Assembly (NCBI GenBank): GCA_013398015.1
Contig: VZRR01012739.1
Coordinates: 1-64,000 of the forward strand
DNA: 64,000 nt
Origin: Oreocharis arfaki
Taxonomy: Eukaryota; Chordata; Aves; Passeriformes; Paramythiidae
Direction of reading: 5' to 3'
Under the pieces are notes generated by a model, which was given only the letters and a program-made list of their open reading frames with translations, had not been told where the DNA came from and ran no database searches. The translations under genes were made by a program, and so were the position numbers. Positions 1 through 12,222 of this stretch are shown one piece after another (position 1 is the stretch's first letter; each line of letters begins with the position of its first letter).

Positions 1-1597
1 GGAAATGGAGCTCTCCCTGCCCCTGTGTCTTTCTGCCCTGTGAGGAGGGCATTCAGCAGAGATCTTTTTCCCTCTAGTCTGAATGGATTGTGAAATTCAT
101 TCATTTTTAGGCTAATGTAAAATTGGCATAAGTGATATTTTTGTTTGTATTTTTTTCCTTATCTGTGGTCTGTTATAGACCTTAGTCAAAATTGGAAAGC
201 CACTTGTCACCCAAGTCTCTCATTCTGATATAACATGACAATTTTGCGTTTCCTTTTTATGCTTTGAGAAGACGGACATCCAGAATTCCAATAATAAGTT
301 TTTTTCTCTTTTGCTTTCTTTGCCTCTTATCTGAACAATAAGCCTGGAGGATTATTTGCTTCATTTTTGTATTTGTTTTTCGACAGATACGTTTTTTCTT
401 TGCTCTAAAGGTTATACTGGAATCGCCTCACTGTTTGTTCCTGACCCAGAATAAGATCTTTTGTCAAGAGATGGTTTTTCAGCCCTCTCTTTTTTTCGTT
501 TGAATTGTTTTGCTGCTGCTGTGAGTGCAACAAGTGGCAATGCCACTGTGATAAAGTCGTGAAGGTCAGTCCAAGTTTTGCCAGATTTATGAAGGTTTAA
601 AAAAAAAAATAATAGCCTGGATTTCGACTTTCAGCTGCCTAAAACCCGTGTGTTGACAATTGGCAATCTGTGAGATCAACTGAGGAGGAATTTTTTGCAC
701 AGAGCGGGGATTTTTGGCTTTGCTTGTTTGTTTGGTGGGGACCCTGGAGCTCGGCTGAGGATCCAGCACTCTAGCAAAAGCAAGCAAAGGAATTCTCTGA
801 GATGATCATCTTTCCTGCCATTAATATTCAAGGATCACACCAGGTTTTGCAGTCACCATCTCCAGATTTTGAGGGATCCTTTCATGAGGAAGAGAAGAGA
901 TGCCGTTGCTGCCAGGATATGTACAGTATTTCCCAATTTCTAAATGTACATTTTGAGCACAGAAGTCCAGTTACGAAATCCACAGGGAGGAAGTTTCAGG
1001 CAGTTCAAACTTACTGCAGGCACAAAACTACTCTTCTTTTTTTCTTCAAGCCTACATCAAAACAGCTGCTTCTTCTTCCACCTGTGAAAGACTAAGCAGT
1101 GTCATTGTCTAGTGCTTTTTCTGTCTCATTCGTTTCTCTTATTTTGTGGGATCAAATTCCTGTTTGTCCTTTATGCAGAAGAGTCTCCTCCTCCTGCCTG
1201 TGTGTTTGTTTTTCTAGTCCTGTTAAAAATGCTCAGCTCGAAATTCAGTAGATTTTTTTCCTATAGGTCAAAGTCGGGGAGGTGAAGGTCTGAGTTCTCA
1301 AGTTCAAACACTGAGACTGTGCTGAGCTCTCCTCTTCTTGCTGGCAGGATGCCCTGACTGCCAAATAGAATTGAAGATGAGGAATAGAGACACTGGAAAA
1401 GCAAATGCACTGGGGTTTTGAGTTTGGATCAAAGTTAAGCCGTTTAAAGGCCGGCAAGTGCACTCTGATCCAAGCAAAAAAACTCTTCCCCCTCCCTTCC
1501 TCTCTATCCCTTTTCAGACAAATTTCCTCTCTTTTTGGAAGCCCTGTTTGGAAGGGTTACAGCGCTGTGTGTGAACGCTTTTTCTTTTTTAACACAG
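1..1597. other. Unique AT-rich noncoding DNA
   Basis: No recognisable gene or repeat. The stretch has many T-rich runs and a short palindrome, AGTGGC-AAT-GCCACT, at about 533-547. An ATG-initiated frame at 802-1095 (97 codons) resembles no family I know and has no gene-like context, so I leave it uncalled. The sequence could be intronic, untranslated or intergenic. Confidence 0.5.
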
Positions 1598-1646
1598 AGG
1601 GTCTCTAATAGCATTTCAAACCTGGATCAATTAAGTCAGAAATAAG
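1598..1646 (+). other. Candidate noncoding exon (weak)
   Basis: A long pyrimidine tract ending in AACACAG precedes position 1598. A good donor (ATAAG|GTAAGC) follows position 1646, defining a 49-nt segment. All three frames contain a stop, so it could only be an untranslated or lncRNA exon, or a decoy. Only the splice-site pattern supports it; no gene is recognised around it. Confidence 0.12.
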
Positions 1647-4600
1647 GTAAGCTCAGTTCCTTAAAACAATGCAAGTTTTTGTGCCTAAAGACAAAGGGCT
1701 AAACCTAAATCCCTATTTTTTTGTCATCTTTGGCATGATATATTCAGTTTCCTGCACATACCATTAGTGCTGTTTTTCACATCTATCAGTGCATGGAAAG
1801 TTTTCCATGACATGCTTAAAGTACAGTACAGTGGCAACGCAAGATGGCTCTTTAACATTTTATGTGCCAGGCACTTGTGAGATGTCACTTGGAATTGGTA
1901 CAGGTCTTTTTCCCCCTGATCTTGGAACTGGAGTTGAATCCTCAGGCCAGCAAATTTTTTGGATTTGCAGTTGCCCTGCAGGCCTGAATGGGCAACTGAA
2001 TTATCAAAGACCTTTAGCGTACCTTTAGATCTTAGAGGGATTTAATAAGAGCTGTTCGTTAATTTTCTCAAGATTAAAGATCTGTTTGGAAAACTCTCAA
2101 AACTTGGAGCTGTTTGCTCACATCATCGGTGTATTCTGAGATAGCACAGCAGATAAAAAGAAAAGGCTCTTAGCACAGTGTACACAGAAGCATAATTCAA
2201 AAATAGCACAATGCCAAACGTTTGCATATGCTAAATGTCACTTTGAAACATGGAGTGTGTAGGGGAGTGATTTGTGAGTGAAGCATGAAAACAATGACTT
2301 TATTGCTGCAAAAAGTTGCATTAGCTTCAGAAATTACTTTATTTTCACAAGGTTTCAGTGGATGTAACCCAAGCAGTAAAAGCATTAGAGGAACTGGCAC
2401 TATACCATGAAAAAAGAGTGTTTCCCAGACTATTTTTATTAAAACTACATCTTCATCCTAGAGGCCACTTGTAGGAGGGTATGACCCAAATGAAAAAAAC
2501 ACACCTGTGACCTTTCTGAGCTGATGTTCAGGTTCGTTGTTGGTGTTTGTGCTGTATCACAAGTCAAGTGAGGAATGGCAGTACTGCTAAAAAGCCAAAT
2601 CTGTTTTAATATCATGTGGAGGTTTTTTGCAATTTGTCTTAGGAGCGGTGGGCTGCAATCAGGTCATTAAACTGTTTGGGGATATCCAGTGAGAGTCTAT
2701 GGCACAAGATATGAGGTGTCAGGACAAAACTGAATGCTACCTCCAGCATCCTGCCATCCTCCACCCCTGGGTACTTCAGTATAGGCTCAGGCCTGCTGCA
2801 ATTCACATCCAGCTGCCAGAGCCCTCTTTCAGGCCATTTTTTTTCACCTTAAAACGAGCTGGCAAACTGCAAAACACAGTAATTGCCGGGGTAAAGGTGG
2901 AGAGCTGCTCCTTTGTGCAGGGTAGCAGAGTTCTAATAGCCAGAGACTCCCAAAATGAGGGAAGTTTCGGGCATTACCAAAGCCATATTTGCTGGAGTGT
3001 CTTTGTGCTCCCAGCTTGGCACGGAGAAGCCTCCCTGAAGGCTGCCAGGACTGGAGCCTTTCCCCTGGCTTGCCTGTGCCCTGCAAACAAGAGCACAGTG
3101 TTTACTTCACTCACTGCTCGTCTCTGCGGGGAGAGTTAAACACAGAAAGTGCCAGAGCTGCTGAGTTTCACATAAAACAGCAGGGAAAGGATGGGAGGCT
3201 GCAGAGGAAGCAGCAGTTGGAACTGGGATGGCCCAAAGCAGCCCAGATAAAGCTTCCTGAGGTGGAGTCACTCAGTGATACCCAAGGGCAGGAGCACTCC
3301 ACCTCTGACTTCCTCCACAAGAATACGTTTTTTACAGTGATGGGCTGGTAAATCCCATTAACTCTTTCAGACTTAGGAATTTTTTCTTACTTTTTAAGCC
3401 TTCTAAAACCTATGACACATCTTCCTATTAATTCATTAGTTAATGAATCTTTATGAGCACTGTTGGGTGCTGACCTTACAGCACAGAAATCCAAATAGGT
3501 TGTGGTTTGCGTCTAGAAAATCTGCATGCTCCTGGCATGTGTTCCCTTCTTTATTTAAACTATAAAGCAGTCAGAAGACACAAAAGAAAAAAAAAATAGG
3601 TCATTCTGAACTGCATGAGGCTTTAAAAGTGGATTCTGTTCTGGTTTATGATAGTTTTAATGTTCTTTGGGAACTGAACTCAGATTTTGGGTCAAACCTT
3701 TGACCTTGGGTCCAGTCTTTGCCAGGGTATCTTAAGTCCAATTGGCACCCATTAAAAAGACTCATCTTGCAATGCAAAGGGAAGCAGAGAGAGCAAAATT
3801 AACTAGTTTCACTTCAGACTCTTGCGTTTGCTGGCCTGACGTACAAAGTTAAGATACTGAGTGGCTCTACCCAGCCCACTTCATTCTCATTTCAGTGGCA
3901 CCAAAGGAAAAACAGTGGTTTAGGCACTCACATCCCCAGAAGTGCATAAGAAACCACTGAATGTGGCGCTTGGTGCTCTGCTTTAGTTGATGTGGTGGTG
4001 TTTGATCAAAGGTTTGGCTCCATGATCTCAGAGATATTTTCCTGCCTTAATGATTCTGTGGTGGGTGGTCCTCATGCTCTCAGTGTTAATTACTGTTCAT
4101 TAATGTACCTTTTGAAATATTGCTTTTTGAAACCAAAAGAAACTAGCTGTTCTATACAGACTTATGTTACTAAAGTAGACCCAGTCACTTGCTTGGAAAG
4201 TGTCTTTGGCTGTGGCTGATGTCATCAACTCTACCCAAACCACTGCGGTTTCAGTGGAAATGTGGCTCTCTCCATTCCCGTGAATATTTTGTTCTATATA
4301 CAGGTATTTTTTCACCAGTTGTTTACCAAAGTCAATGGTCATGGTGAAATATTTATACATATGTTATCGCTCAAGTTGAAGAGTTGATCATCACTGTATT
4401 TACTACTGGTTTTTACCATCAGAATTTTCTACTAATGTAACACTTGCTCACACCCTTATCACTGCCTGTTCCCCTGTTATCTCCTGGGAATGTCTTTAGG
4501 AGAATAGGCTGATAAACCCTTAATAAAATCTGTCTGTGTGGGCATAAAAGACATATTGATAGAGGCAGAATGCTGCACATGGAGAGGTATTCCAGCCATA

Positions 4601-7600
4601 TTAAGGGGAAATAAAACATATTTAACAATTTTTTCTATCCCCTCCAATATTCCTCTGAAGGGTCCATTTTCCACAACAGGAAAGAGAATGGATTCTACAC
4701 TGCAGAAAATGGATTTTGCTGTGAAACTTTCAGCTGGTGCATGATGTATATTTATCTGCCATTCAGTATTTTCTGGTAATGTCCTGAGGCATTTCCATGA
4801 TTGGTCACTTTTTTCTAACTTTTTGTGAAGCCAGAGAGGTTCTATATTGGAAAAAGAATTTGGATGTGATGGGCAACAATTATGCCCCATTATGGGCTAT
4901 GCTCCATAATAGAGATTAATCTGCAGTGGGAGGATGCCTGGCGTGAGCTCATTATATTCTCTCTGCCAGCTGGGAATGGAATTCCAATAAAAATAACAAT
5001 TAAGTCTCCTTTCCACCCTCTCCAGTGCATTTCTGTGCTCATTGATTAGTTCTCTTGGGATATCTGCATTTCCCTGTGTTTCACTATGTTAAAGAAGCAT
5101 TAAATCAGCCTTTTTTTGAATATTGCTAATAAGGGAATGGAATTGGAGAGACAGAAAGGACGGGTAAAACTGTAAAAAAAAAAAACAACAAAAACCAATT
5201 TTGAGTGTTACAAGCAGCCCTCACAGGTCCAGATTTGCTTTACTTCTGCTTGATTATCTGTTCTGTTAAAAGTGGATTTTATGCACAATGGAATTAGGAG
5301 ATGTTGAGTCCAAGTTTTTAAATGTGGTAAAGAAAAAAATCCAGATTTCCAGCATCAGTAAGCAGAACTTCGTTAGTCATGCCTTGTGCTGTACCTACTT
5401 CAATATTCTCTATCTCAGTCTAGTTTGAAAACTGTAGATAAACTGCCTTTCAACACCCAGAAATCCCAGTAAGTCTTCAGCTGATGTCATCCCTTTACAA
5501 AGTAAGTAAGGGAATCTAAAAATCCAGTATCAGCAGTATTATTTTGGATATTAAACTTGGAGCTGGGTACAGTCCGCTTAACTTCCCTGAAATAATTCAC
5601 GCTGCTTCCAAACCTATTTATAAGCCAACTGTTTCAGCTATTAAGTGCAACAGTTTCTCTTTGCTTATTTCAGCTGGAATTATTCGGTTTAATTTTAAAA
5701 AAAAACTAAAAAACCAGCAAGCCATTGCCTTAAAGCACTGCTCTTCTGCTTTCTTTGGATTTCTAAAAGATTGCTGTCGTAAGAGACACCAGGTTCAAAA
5801 AGGCAAAGAGATTGTTTTTCATCAGCATCGTGACAGTTGTTAGGAAAAAGAAAAAAATCCGGACGGGAGATTTATGGAAAAGAAGAAAAGGCCAATTTTA
5901 TCAGTGAATTTTGTTTACAGGCTGATAAACAGAGCTGCTATCTGGCCACTGGAATCTCTGCCTGGGTTTGCTGGAGATTGAGCACATTTCCAGTGCCTGC
6001 TGCAGATCCTGGAGGGCTGCACGTAAACGGGGTCACGTACACAGGGGACACTCCTGCTTTTCCCTCAGCCACGGAGCCTGAGGCTGGCACAGAAGTTTGA
6101 AATAAGAAGGCAAACTCCAAGGCTGCAAACTGCATCAGCGCTGGGTCTTTCAGCACACCTCATCTGAAACTGTAACATAATTCCTCTTCTATTGTAGAGT
6201 ACCACACAGCTTTTAAAAATATTAAGAAAATTATTCAGAGGACTTGGAAAAAAACACTCTCTATGTGTAACATTGAGCTCCTTTTTGATTTTGATTCTCA
6301 TAGGGTTTTAATGCTTCCCATCAATGGTCTCTTTTCAAGGTGGAATTAAAAGCTGCACTCAAGTTTGGATCGTTGCTGATTGTCTCACTGTGGCTTTGTT
6401 ATCTAAGTGCCCTGCACGGCAGCAGAAAAGGGAACAGAGATTGATATAATCCAGGTGTACTCTTTGGATAAGAATAAATGGGTATGTGCTCAGTGAAGAG
6501 GAACTGTTCCCTTTTCAGTGTTTGAATTGAAATACGTTAAATAAGTACAAAATTAACTGTGGAAAAAAAGATTTGAGATACAACTTTTTAGGTACCCTCA
6601 GAGATTTTGATATAAATGTGGCTGTATAAAAGTATTTTAAAGTGTTTTGCACTGGGAAAGCCTTTGCATCATCAGGCATGGAGAGACAAACCAGCAGCAG
6701 CAGGGAAATTTAGTGTCAACAGCAGCCACTTGAAACATTTTCACTCATGTTGGTATTGTACTGACTCAGTGCATACTTGGTGTCACTGGTTAAAATCACT
6801 TCTGGGCTTTATGGTATATTTTTTTCTTTTTATCTTGTGTTTTGCTGGGACTAATGAGAACCATATCTTTCGAGTTAGTGTGTAAGTAGTGTTTACAGCA
6901 GTGGAAGAAATATTTAATCCTTACTTTTTCCCAAGTTTCTTTTTAACCCTGTTCCATTAACTTGAGACACAATGCACTAAACTTCAATACGCTGAGAAAA
7001 CATTTGTTGTCTTTGATGGAATAACATCCTATCACCAACTTCCGTTGTATTCCCTTCTAATCTTGCACCTGATCATGCAAGGCTCACTGAAGAAGCAAGG
7101 AAAATCAAGAGTTCTCTCATTCATATCTACTTTGTATGAAGTGTGTAAAAAAATAATTAAAAGCTCTTTAATTCCTGTGATGTTTATCTTTCTCCTCCTG
7201 TGTTCTGTTCCTTTTTTGATGGGGGTTAACTCGTAGTGGTGCTTAAGCTTGAGCTCAGATTTGAATTTCAGAATATTCCCAAGTACTGAGAAAAGTCTGT
7301 ATTTACTAAATTGAAAATTGAATGACAAGAATTTTATGATGTCACCATCCTACAGAGCATCAACAGCAATGTGCACTGTGCATTAAAAACCTGCAGAGAA
7401 TTAGGATGTTTGAACTGTTTAGGAAATAGTTTAATCAACAACTAAATAATGTCCTTTGTTTGCTACATTATTGGTTTTGACAGTGTAACTCTTACTTATT
7501 TTTTATTATTTCAGAGCAAGTGGCCAAATGTTTGAAATTGTTTTCCCTTGGATCTACACGCACCTTGACACCCTTCTTCATCCTCCACATCTCCCTCTGC

Positions 7601-7676
7601 TTTTTTTCTCCTAAAATTTATTTTTCAGTGTGTAAGGAATTGCTTCACTGAAATAATCCTTTCTTCTTCTATCTAG
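1647..7676. other. Unique AT-rich noncoding DNA
   Basis: Six kilobases with no recognised repeat, RNA gene or coding exon. Short ORFs occur on both strands, overlap one another and show no conserved motif. A-rich runs occur near 3588 and 5174. I see nothing else that needs a feature. Confidence 0.5.
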
Positions 7677-7730
7677 AAGTGGAACTAAATGACAAAGCAA
7701 AATTTTAGGTCTTAGTCTTACAGAAAATAG
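7677..7730 (+). other. Candidate noncoding exon (weak)
   Basis: A strong acceptor (pyrimidine run TTTCTTCTTCTATCTAG) and a near-consensus donor (AATAG|GTGAGT) flank a 54-nt segment. Every frame has a stop, so any role would be as a UTR or lncRNA exon. Decoy exons of this quality are common in vertebrate introns. Confidence 0.12.
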
Positions 7731-9513
7731 GTGAGTGTGGTGATTAGGAAGTGGATATTATTAGGACTTAAACCAAGAATCCTTTACCTAGGGCACTAAG
7801 AAGTTCCCCAATAAAGAGAACTCAAATCAGAGGCCTTGGCAGTAGAACAAGAAGAATAACCTTGCAGATGTAAGTGTTGAATATAAAGAGAGTTTGCTGC
7901 AGGAAGTGAATGATTATCTGTGTTAGGTTACTGCAGCTGCAACCAACAATTAGCAAAAAATACCAGTGATTATTTTTGTCCTTAATTTTAATTTCCAGCA
8001 GGTGCCTTCTTCAGATAATGGTGAGGGCCTGCTAAAGATGAGTTATGAAAGACCCCCAGCACTCTTACACAGACATTCCTGAAGCTTAAAATATCATTTA
8101 ACTGTGCATGCCCAATTTTATTTAAAAGTACAGGCTTCTCATCAGGAACTCCTTTGGTACAATTAGATGGCCAAGCTATTATTGCTCAGTATTGATGTCT
8201 TGAGGCCTGATGAAGAGATTGCCTTTGAGATAATAAAACCAATAGAATTTTGTTAAATATTTTTTTGATAGCCCACGAAATATGACGGGTGTGTCTTTCC
8301 CACATCTTAAGATATTGTACTTACCCCAGGAGAGCACAGTGGCAAAATATCCCTTTTGAAAACTAAGTAAACGAAAAAACAAACTCACACTATCCTCCCC
8401 AAAAAACCCCTCAGCCATGAAAAGTTGAAGCCTGGTCTGACAAATGCCAAGTCCAGGGCAAGCATATGGGAGAAAACACAAATATTTCAGGGCAGGTCAT
8501 GGGAAATGTCACCTATCTTGACCTTGATTATAATCATTAATAATTGTTATAAGGCTCATGTTGTTTTTAAGGAATGCAATAATAAAATTTCAGCTCCCTG
8601 GAACTGGAACCAAATACTGCATTTAATGTGAGAAGGCTCTTTCCTTGGAGACTGTGTTGCTTGCATTGTAAATAGGGCTTGTCATCTTTAGTTTCTGTGC
8701 TAAGCATGACTGGAATGTTTAATGTTGTTACTTAATGGAACATAAAAGTAACTTTCTTCTTAGATTAAAAAAAAGAGTTCTTGATTATATAATAGGTTTC
8801 ATTTTTTAAGGAAGTAATTTTCCTTGTTACTTTACATGATCATTGTTATGAATATTGTCAATTTTTACAAATTCAAGCACCCAAAATGCATTTGAATGGT
8901 TGTAGCTTTCAGCTGGAAACAGCACTATGGTATGTGACAGGCAGCAGGAACTCTTCCAAACATGCTATGCTAAATATACTGGGCCAAATCTGAACTCCAC
9001 TAAATTCCTTTGAGGCCTCCAAAATGCCCATGAATGCTGTTTTTCTGAACTGGGTTCTTTCAGTTTCTTTTTGAAGTCCACCCATACTGGGTAGTTAGGG
9101 CGGCAGATGGGTTTGCAGAGTCCTGTATATTCTTTCAGTCCTCCTACAAATAAAAAGCTTATACAGAGTTATGCATCCCTACTATCAAATTTATAACAGG
9201 ACTTGAAATACCCTAGAAGGATGACCAATCCCTTATAGCTTCTATAAATGAGTTTTTTTCACAAGGAGGTTTGTATAGGACTGGTTTTCTGTAGGGAAAA
9301 TGCACCTGAGAATTTTTGTGTTCCTCATTACCACGTCCCAGACCAGAATTGATTGCCTGACTTGTGTAATTCTCCAACTTTTACACTGGGTCTTAACTTC
9401 CACTCCCAGCTGGAATTCCAGTGTCCCATGCCATGTGCTCACATCCTACAACTCCTCCCCAAGTGAGTGGGAGACTGGTGGTCAGAGGTCAAAATTCTGT
9501 TTATAACAAAGCG
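7731..9513. other. Noncoding DNA with one ancient-repeat-like patch
   Basis: Mostly unique AT-rich sequence. Around 8980-9045 the text GGGCCAAATCTGAACTCCACTA, cut here across its length, resembles from memory a degenerate ancient repeat scattered through sauropsid genomes. That resemblance is weak and unaligned. No genes are seen. Confidence 0.35.
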
Positions 9514-9572
9514 TAGGGTTGGTTCCCAGCCTAGTTCTGTGGTTTTTCCAATCTGATTCTGTGATTCTGTCA
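9514..9572 (+). mobile_element. CR1 LINE 3' tip
   Basis: The segment has the order of an avian CR1 3' end: a degenerate 'aggttggactcgatgatct'-like block, then TTTTTCCAATCTGATTCTGTG and the ATTCTGTG tail repeat (here split to respect length). About 60 bp remain, so this is an extreme 5'-truncated insertion or a decayed remnant. It carries no coding sequence. The sense orientation is plus because the octamer tail lies at the right. Confidence 0.5.
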
Positions 9573-10985
9573 CTCATTCGAAAAATGGTGTGTGAGGAAC
9601 AATAAATAGCAAACCAGATTTCTTCATGGCTGATCCCTCCTGCATCTGAGGAGGCCTATGGAGACAGCCCACACTTCTAAAATAAATGCACCTCTTTGTG
9701 TCTCTCTCACATTTCATAATCGTCCCTAAGGAGGAACCTCTTCTGCTATTGAGAAGTGTCTAAAAGGTGATTATTGAACACACTCATTTCTTTGAAACGG
9801 GGATTCCTGCTTCCTAAAGCCCATGGATCTGTTCCTTGTTTCGAGTGCAATTTGTTATCCTGTTCAGGGATCCTCTTCTTTCCCTGGTGTGTGTGTCATG
9901 TTTTTGTTTGGTCATTTACTTTGGCTTGTGGCTTTCAGTTTGGTTTGTTTTTTCCATGCTATAGTAAGAAAGCGCTGTCATTTTTGTAACCTTTATGAAT
10001 GTTTCCCTTTTATGAATGTTTCCATTTGTAAATACCATCTCTGCTGTAGCATCCGTGATGTGATTTCAAACTAATCCAAGCCCACTGCGTGAACTCCAGA
10101 CACTTTAGACATAAACAGGAGGCCTTGGGAAGTTCTGTTGCAAAGTAGCACAGCTGAGTATCAGCACGATCTGAGTGTTGACACAAGGCTTTTTTTTTCC
10201 TTGAAATGCCCTGGAATGTTCTTCTTGAGGGCTTCTGCAACGACATTATATTTGAGCTTCCCACCTCCACTTTTACTCACTGATAAAAATTTGGTTGTTG
10301 AGCATTTCTGGGGGGGAGATGAAATGGAAATGTTGTTGATTTATGTGTACTGTCTTAATTTACTTGGCTGTGTTAAATTGAAGAGTTGTTTATTGGTCCC
10401 TGGGTTCCATTAATCAGCATTCCTCCTTCTCACACCTGTGGAGGGCCCTGTGCCTACAAAGCCCTTGTTTTAAATTTGTGCAATTCAGGGGGCCTCAGGA
10501 GAATCATAAAACCATCCTGGTTTGTGATTCTCTCCAGAAGGAAGGCCAAAGTACAACTGCCATTTGTGTCTCGGTAACCAAAAACCAAATAGTGGTGTTT
10601 TCTGTATTTTTATGATGGTACCCATCTGTCTTCATTTTTCAATACAGACCTTTAGGAGTAATTGCAAATTCAAGGATTCTGCAGGAAAAAATGAGAGCAT
10701 TTTACCTGGTACAAATGTCCAGGAAGAAGGCAATCTCTCAAGGAAATCTATCCTTCAGCTGCAAAGCCATGAGCTTATGACATTATTTTTCTATTACCAG
10801 TACATAGATTGGCATGAAAATCATGATCCTACCCATTTTTTTTTCCCAGTTTCTCTTTACCCTGGTTGATTTGCTCTTGCATAGTGTGAGGGCTCAAGAT
10901 GCACATGGCAGAGGGACTCTTGATCTCCTGAGCAGCCTGGTTTGTTCCTGCTCTCGAGCAGCCTGTTAAAATCAGCTCAGACGAG
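9573..10985. other. Unique noncoding DNA
   Basis: No repeat family, RNA gene or coding exon recognised. Overlapping short ORFs occur in several frames and none has a recognisable product. Confidence 0.5.
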
Positions 10986-11430
10986 TGGCAAGCAGGCTCA
11001 GAGATGAACTGCAGAGGAGTCATTGCTGCTGCCAAAATATTTGCAAGAAGCCAAGAAGAAAGCCAGGTGGCAAAGGACTTCTCGAGCTGGGGAAAGATGA
11101 TTTTAGCCTCAGATCTATTTGTCATGGCTCATAAAAGTGGGATCAGTGTCAATAATCTGCTACTGGCAAGGAGAAGGGACGAGATTTTAATTACAAACAT
11201 GTTTATTAATGGGTGCAGGGACATGATAAGGAGAGTGTTCATTTCTAGCACATGTGGATTATTAATCATGAGTGATCCTAAGGTTACAAATGGGAATCTG
11301 CCTGCAGGCAGAGAGCAGAAGAGATGATTTTTATTAAGTATATTGAGGCAATTTCTGTCCTCTGACATAAGCACACAGATTCCCTGGAAGTCTATAGGAG
11401 GCCAACACTTGCATTGCAAGGCATGATTTT
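10986..11430. promoter_or_regulatory. Candidate regulatory (conserved-noncoding-like) block
   Basis: The block differs in texture from its surroundings and is dense in transcription-factor-like words. It has TTTTAATTACA (homeodomain-like) near 11185-11195, TGTTTATTAAT (forkhead or homeodomain-like) just after, and the palindromic E-box CACATGTG at 11249-11256. Immediately overlapping is GGATTATTAATC, two GATTA/TAATC cores in inverted arrangement as bound by OTX/PITX-type homeodomains. Frames are open for about 300 bp on both strands (11004-11327 plus; 11129-11419 minus). Unusual stop depletion on both strands together suggests constrained or simply non-random DNA rather than a gene. The enhancer reading is inference; conservation was not tested. 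Confidence 0.25.
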
Positions 11431-11479
11431 AATCCACACACATTGATCATAATTAAAAATAAATTTAAAGGCAGTCAAC

Positions 11480-11515
11480 CCATCACCAAATATTAGGGAC
11501 CTTATTACAGGCTGA
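11480..11515. repeat. 36-bp exact duplicate, copy 1
   Basis: The block beginning CCATCACCAAATATTAGGG and ending TTATTACAGGCTGA occurs again, base for base and in the same orientation, at 15252-15287. Flanks do not align convincingly beyond the 36 bp. It is not a recognised transposon terminus. Confidence 0.9.
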
Positions 11516-12002
11516 GGAATATGTGGCTGAGGTGGGATATGGGCCGAAGTAATCTGCTTTGTCAATATTCATTTCTTAAAGTGCCTTGTGAGGTGCCTCC
11601 TGATGAAAAATTAAGAGTGTTCAATTTAATTATTTATAATCCTGTAAGGATAATATGAACAGGCTCAACCTAAATTCTGAAGTGTTAGACATCTGCAATT
11701 GAAATACACTTAGAAACCTTAAAAATGTATATTTTAAATGCTTTGGTCAGGTGCAATGATTTCATAATTTCAAGTGACAGCATTTTTGATGATAGGGATG
11801 CATGTCAGAGTCATTTATGAGATTTCAGAGGTAATAGAAGCTCTTCATAAAGCTTCACTATGAAAATCTCATGAGATGGTTGTGCTAACATTTATGATGT
11901 TTGGAACATGGTGCTGTTGATGCTTTTTATGACCTTCACAGGCTCATAAATTTAAGACAAATATTTTGGATAATTTTTTCTGAGCACTGAAACCACTTTG
12001 AA
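11516..12002. other. AT-rich noncoding DNA rich in ATTA/TAAT cores
   Basis: No gene or repeat. The stretch around 11590-11900 contains many ATTA, TAAT and AATTA words and continues the regulatory-looking texture upstream. Its function is unknown and no conservation data are available to me. Confidence 0.3.
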
Positions 12003-12222
12003 AGGTGGGATATCAGGAAGAATTTATTTATTGCAAGGGTGGTTAAGCATTGGAAGGGGCTGCCCAGGGAGGTTTGGAGTCCCCATCCCTGGAGGTGTCC
12101 AAGGAAATACAGGATATGGCATTTAGTGCCATGGTTTAGTGACAAGGTGGGGATTGGTCAAAGGTGGGACTCGGTGATCTTGGATGTCTTTTCCAATCTG
12201 GATGGTTGTATGAAGACCTAGA
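12003..12222 (+). mobile_element. CR1 LINE 3' end fragment
   Basis: This matches the 3' terminal region of avian CR1: 'ggatatcaggaagaattt', then GGAAGGGGCTGCCCAGGGAG, GTCCCCATCCCTGGAGGTGT and finally a 'ggactcggtgatctt...tttccaatctgg' end. The left side is a typical 5' truncation; no RT is present. It belongs to the same subfamily as the minus-strand copy at 55498-55820, since both share the GGGAGGTTTGGAGTCC variant. It is diverged and inactive. Confidence 0.9.

Noticed and set aside
11004..11419. Overlapping 107-codon plus and 96-codon minus frames as possible genes
   Set aside because: Being open on both strands and lacking any known motif fits a stop-poor noncoding block better; recorded as a candidate regulatory element instead.
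12039..12221. Frame sharing a WKGLPREVWSPHPWRCPR-type peptide with 55366-55875, as a possible protein family
   Set aside because: Both are translations of CR1 3' untranslated sequence, so the similarity is repeat-derived.
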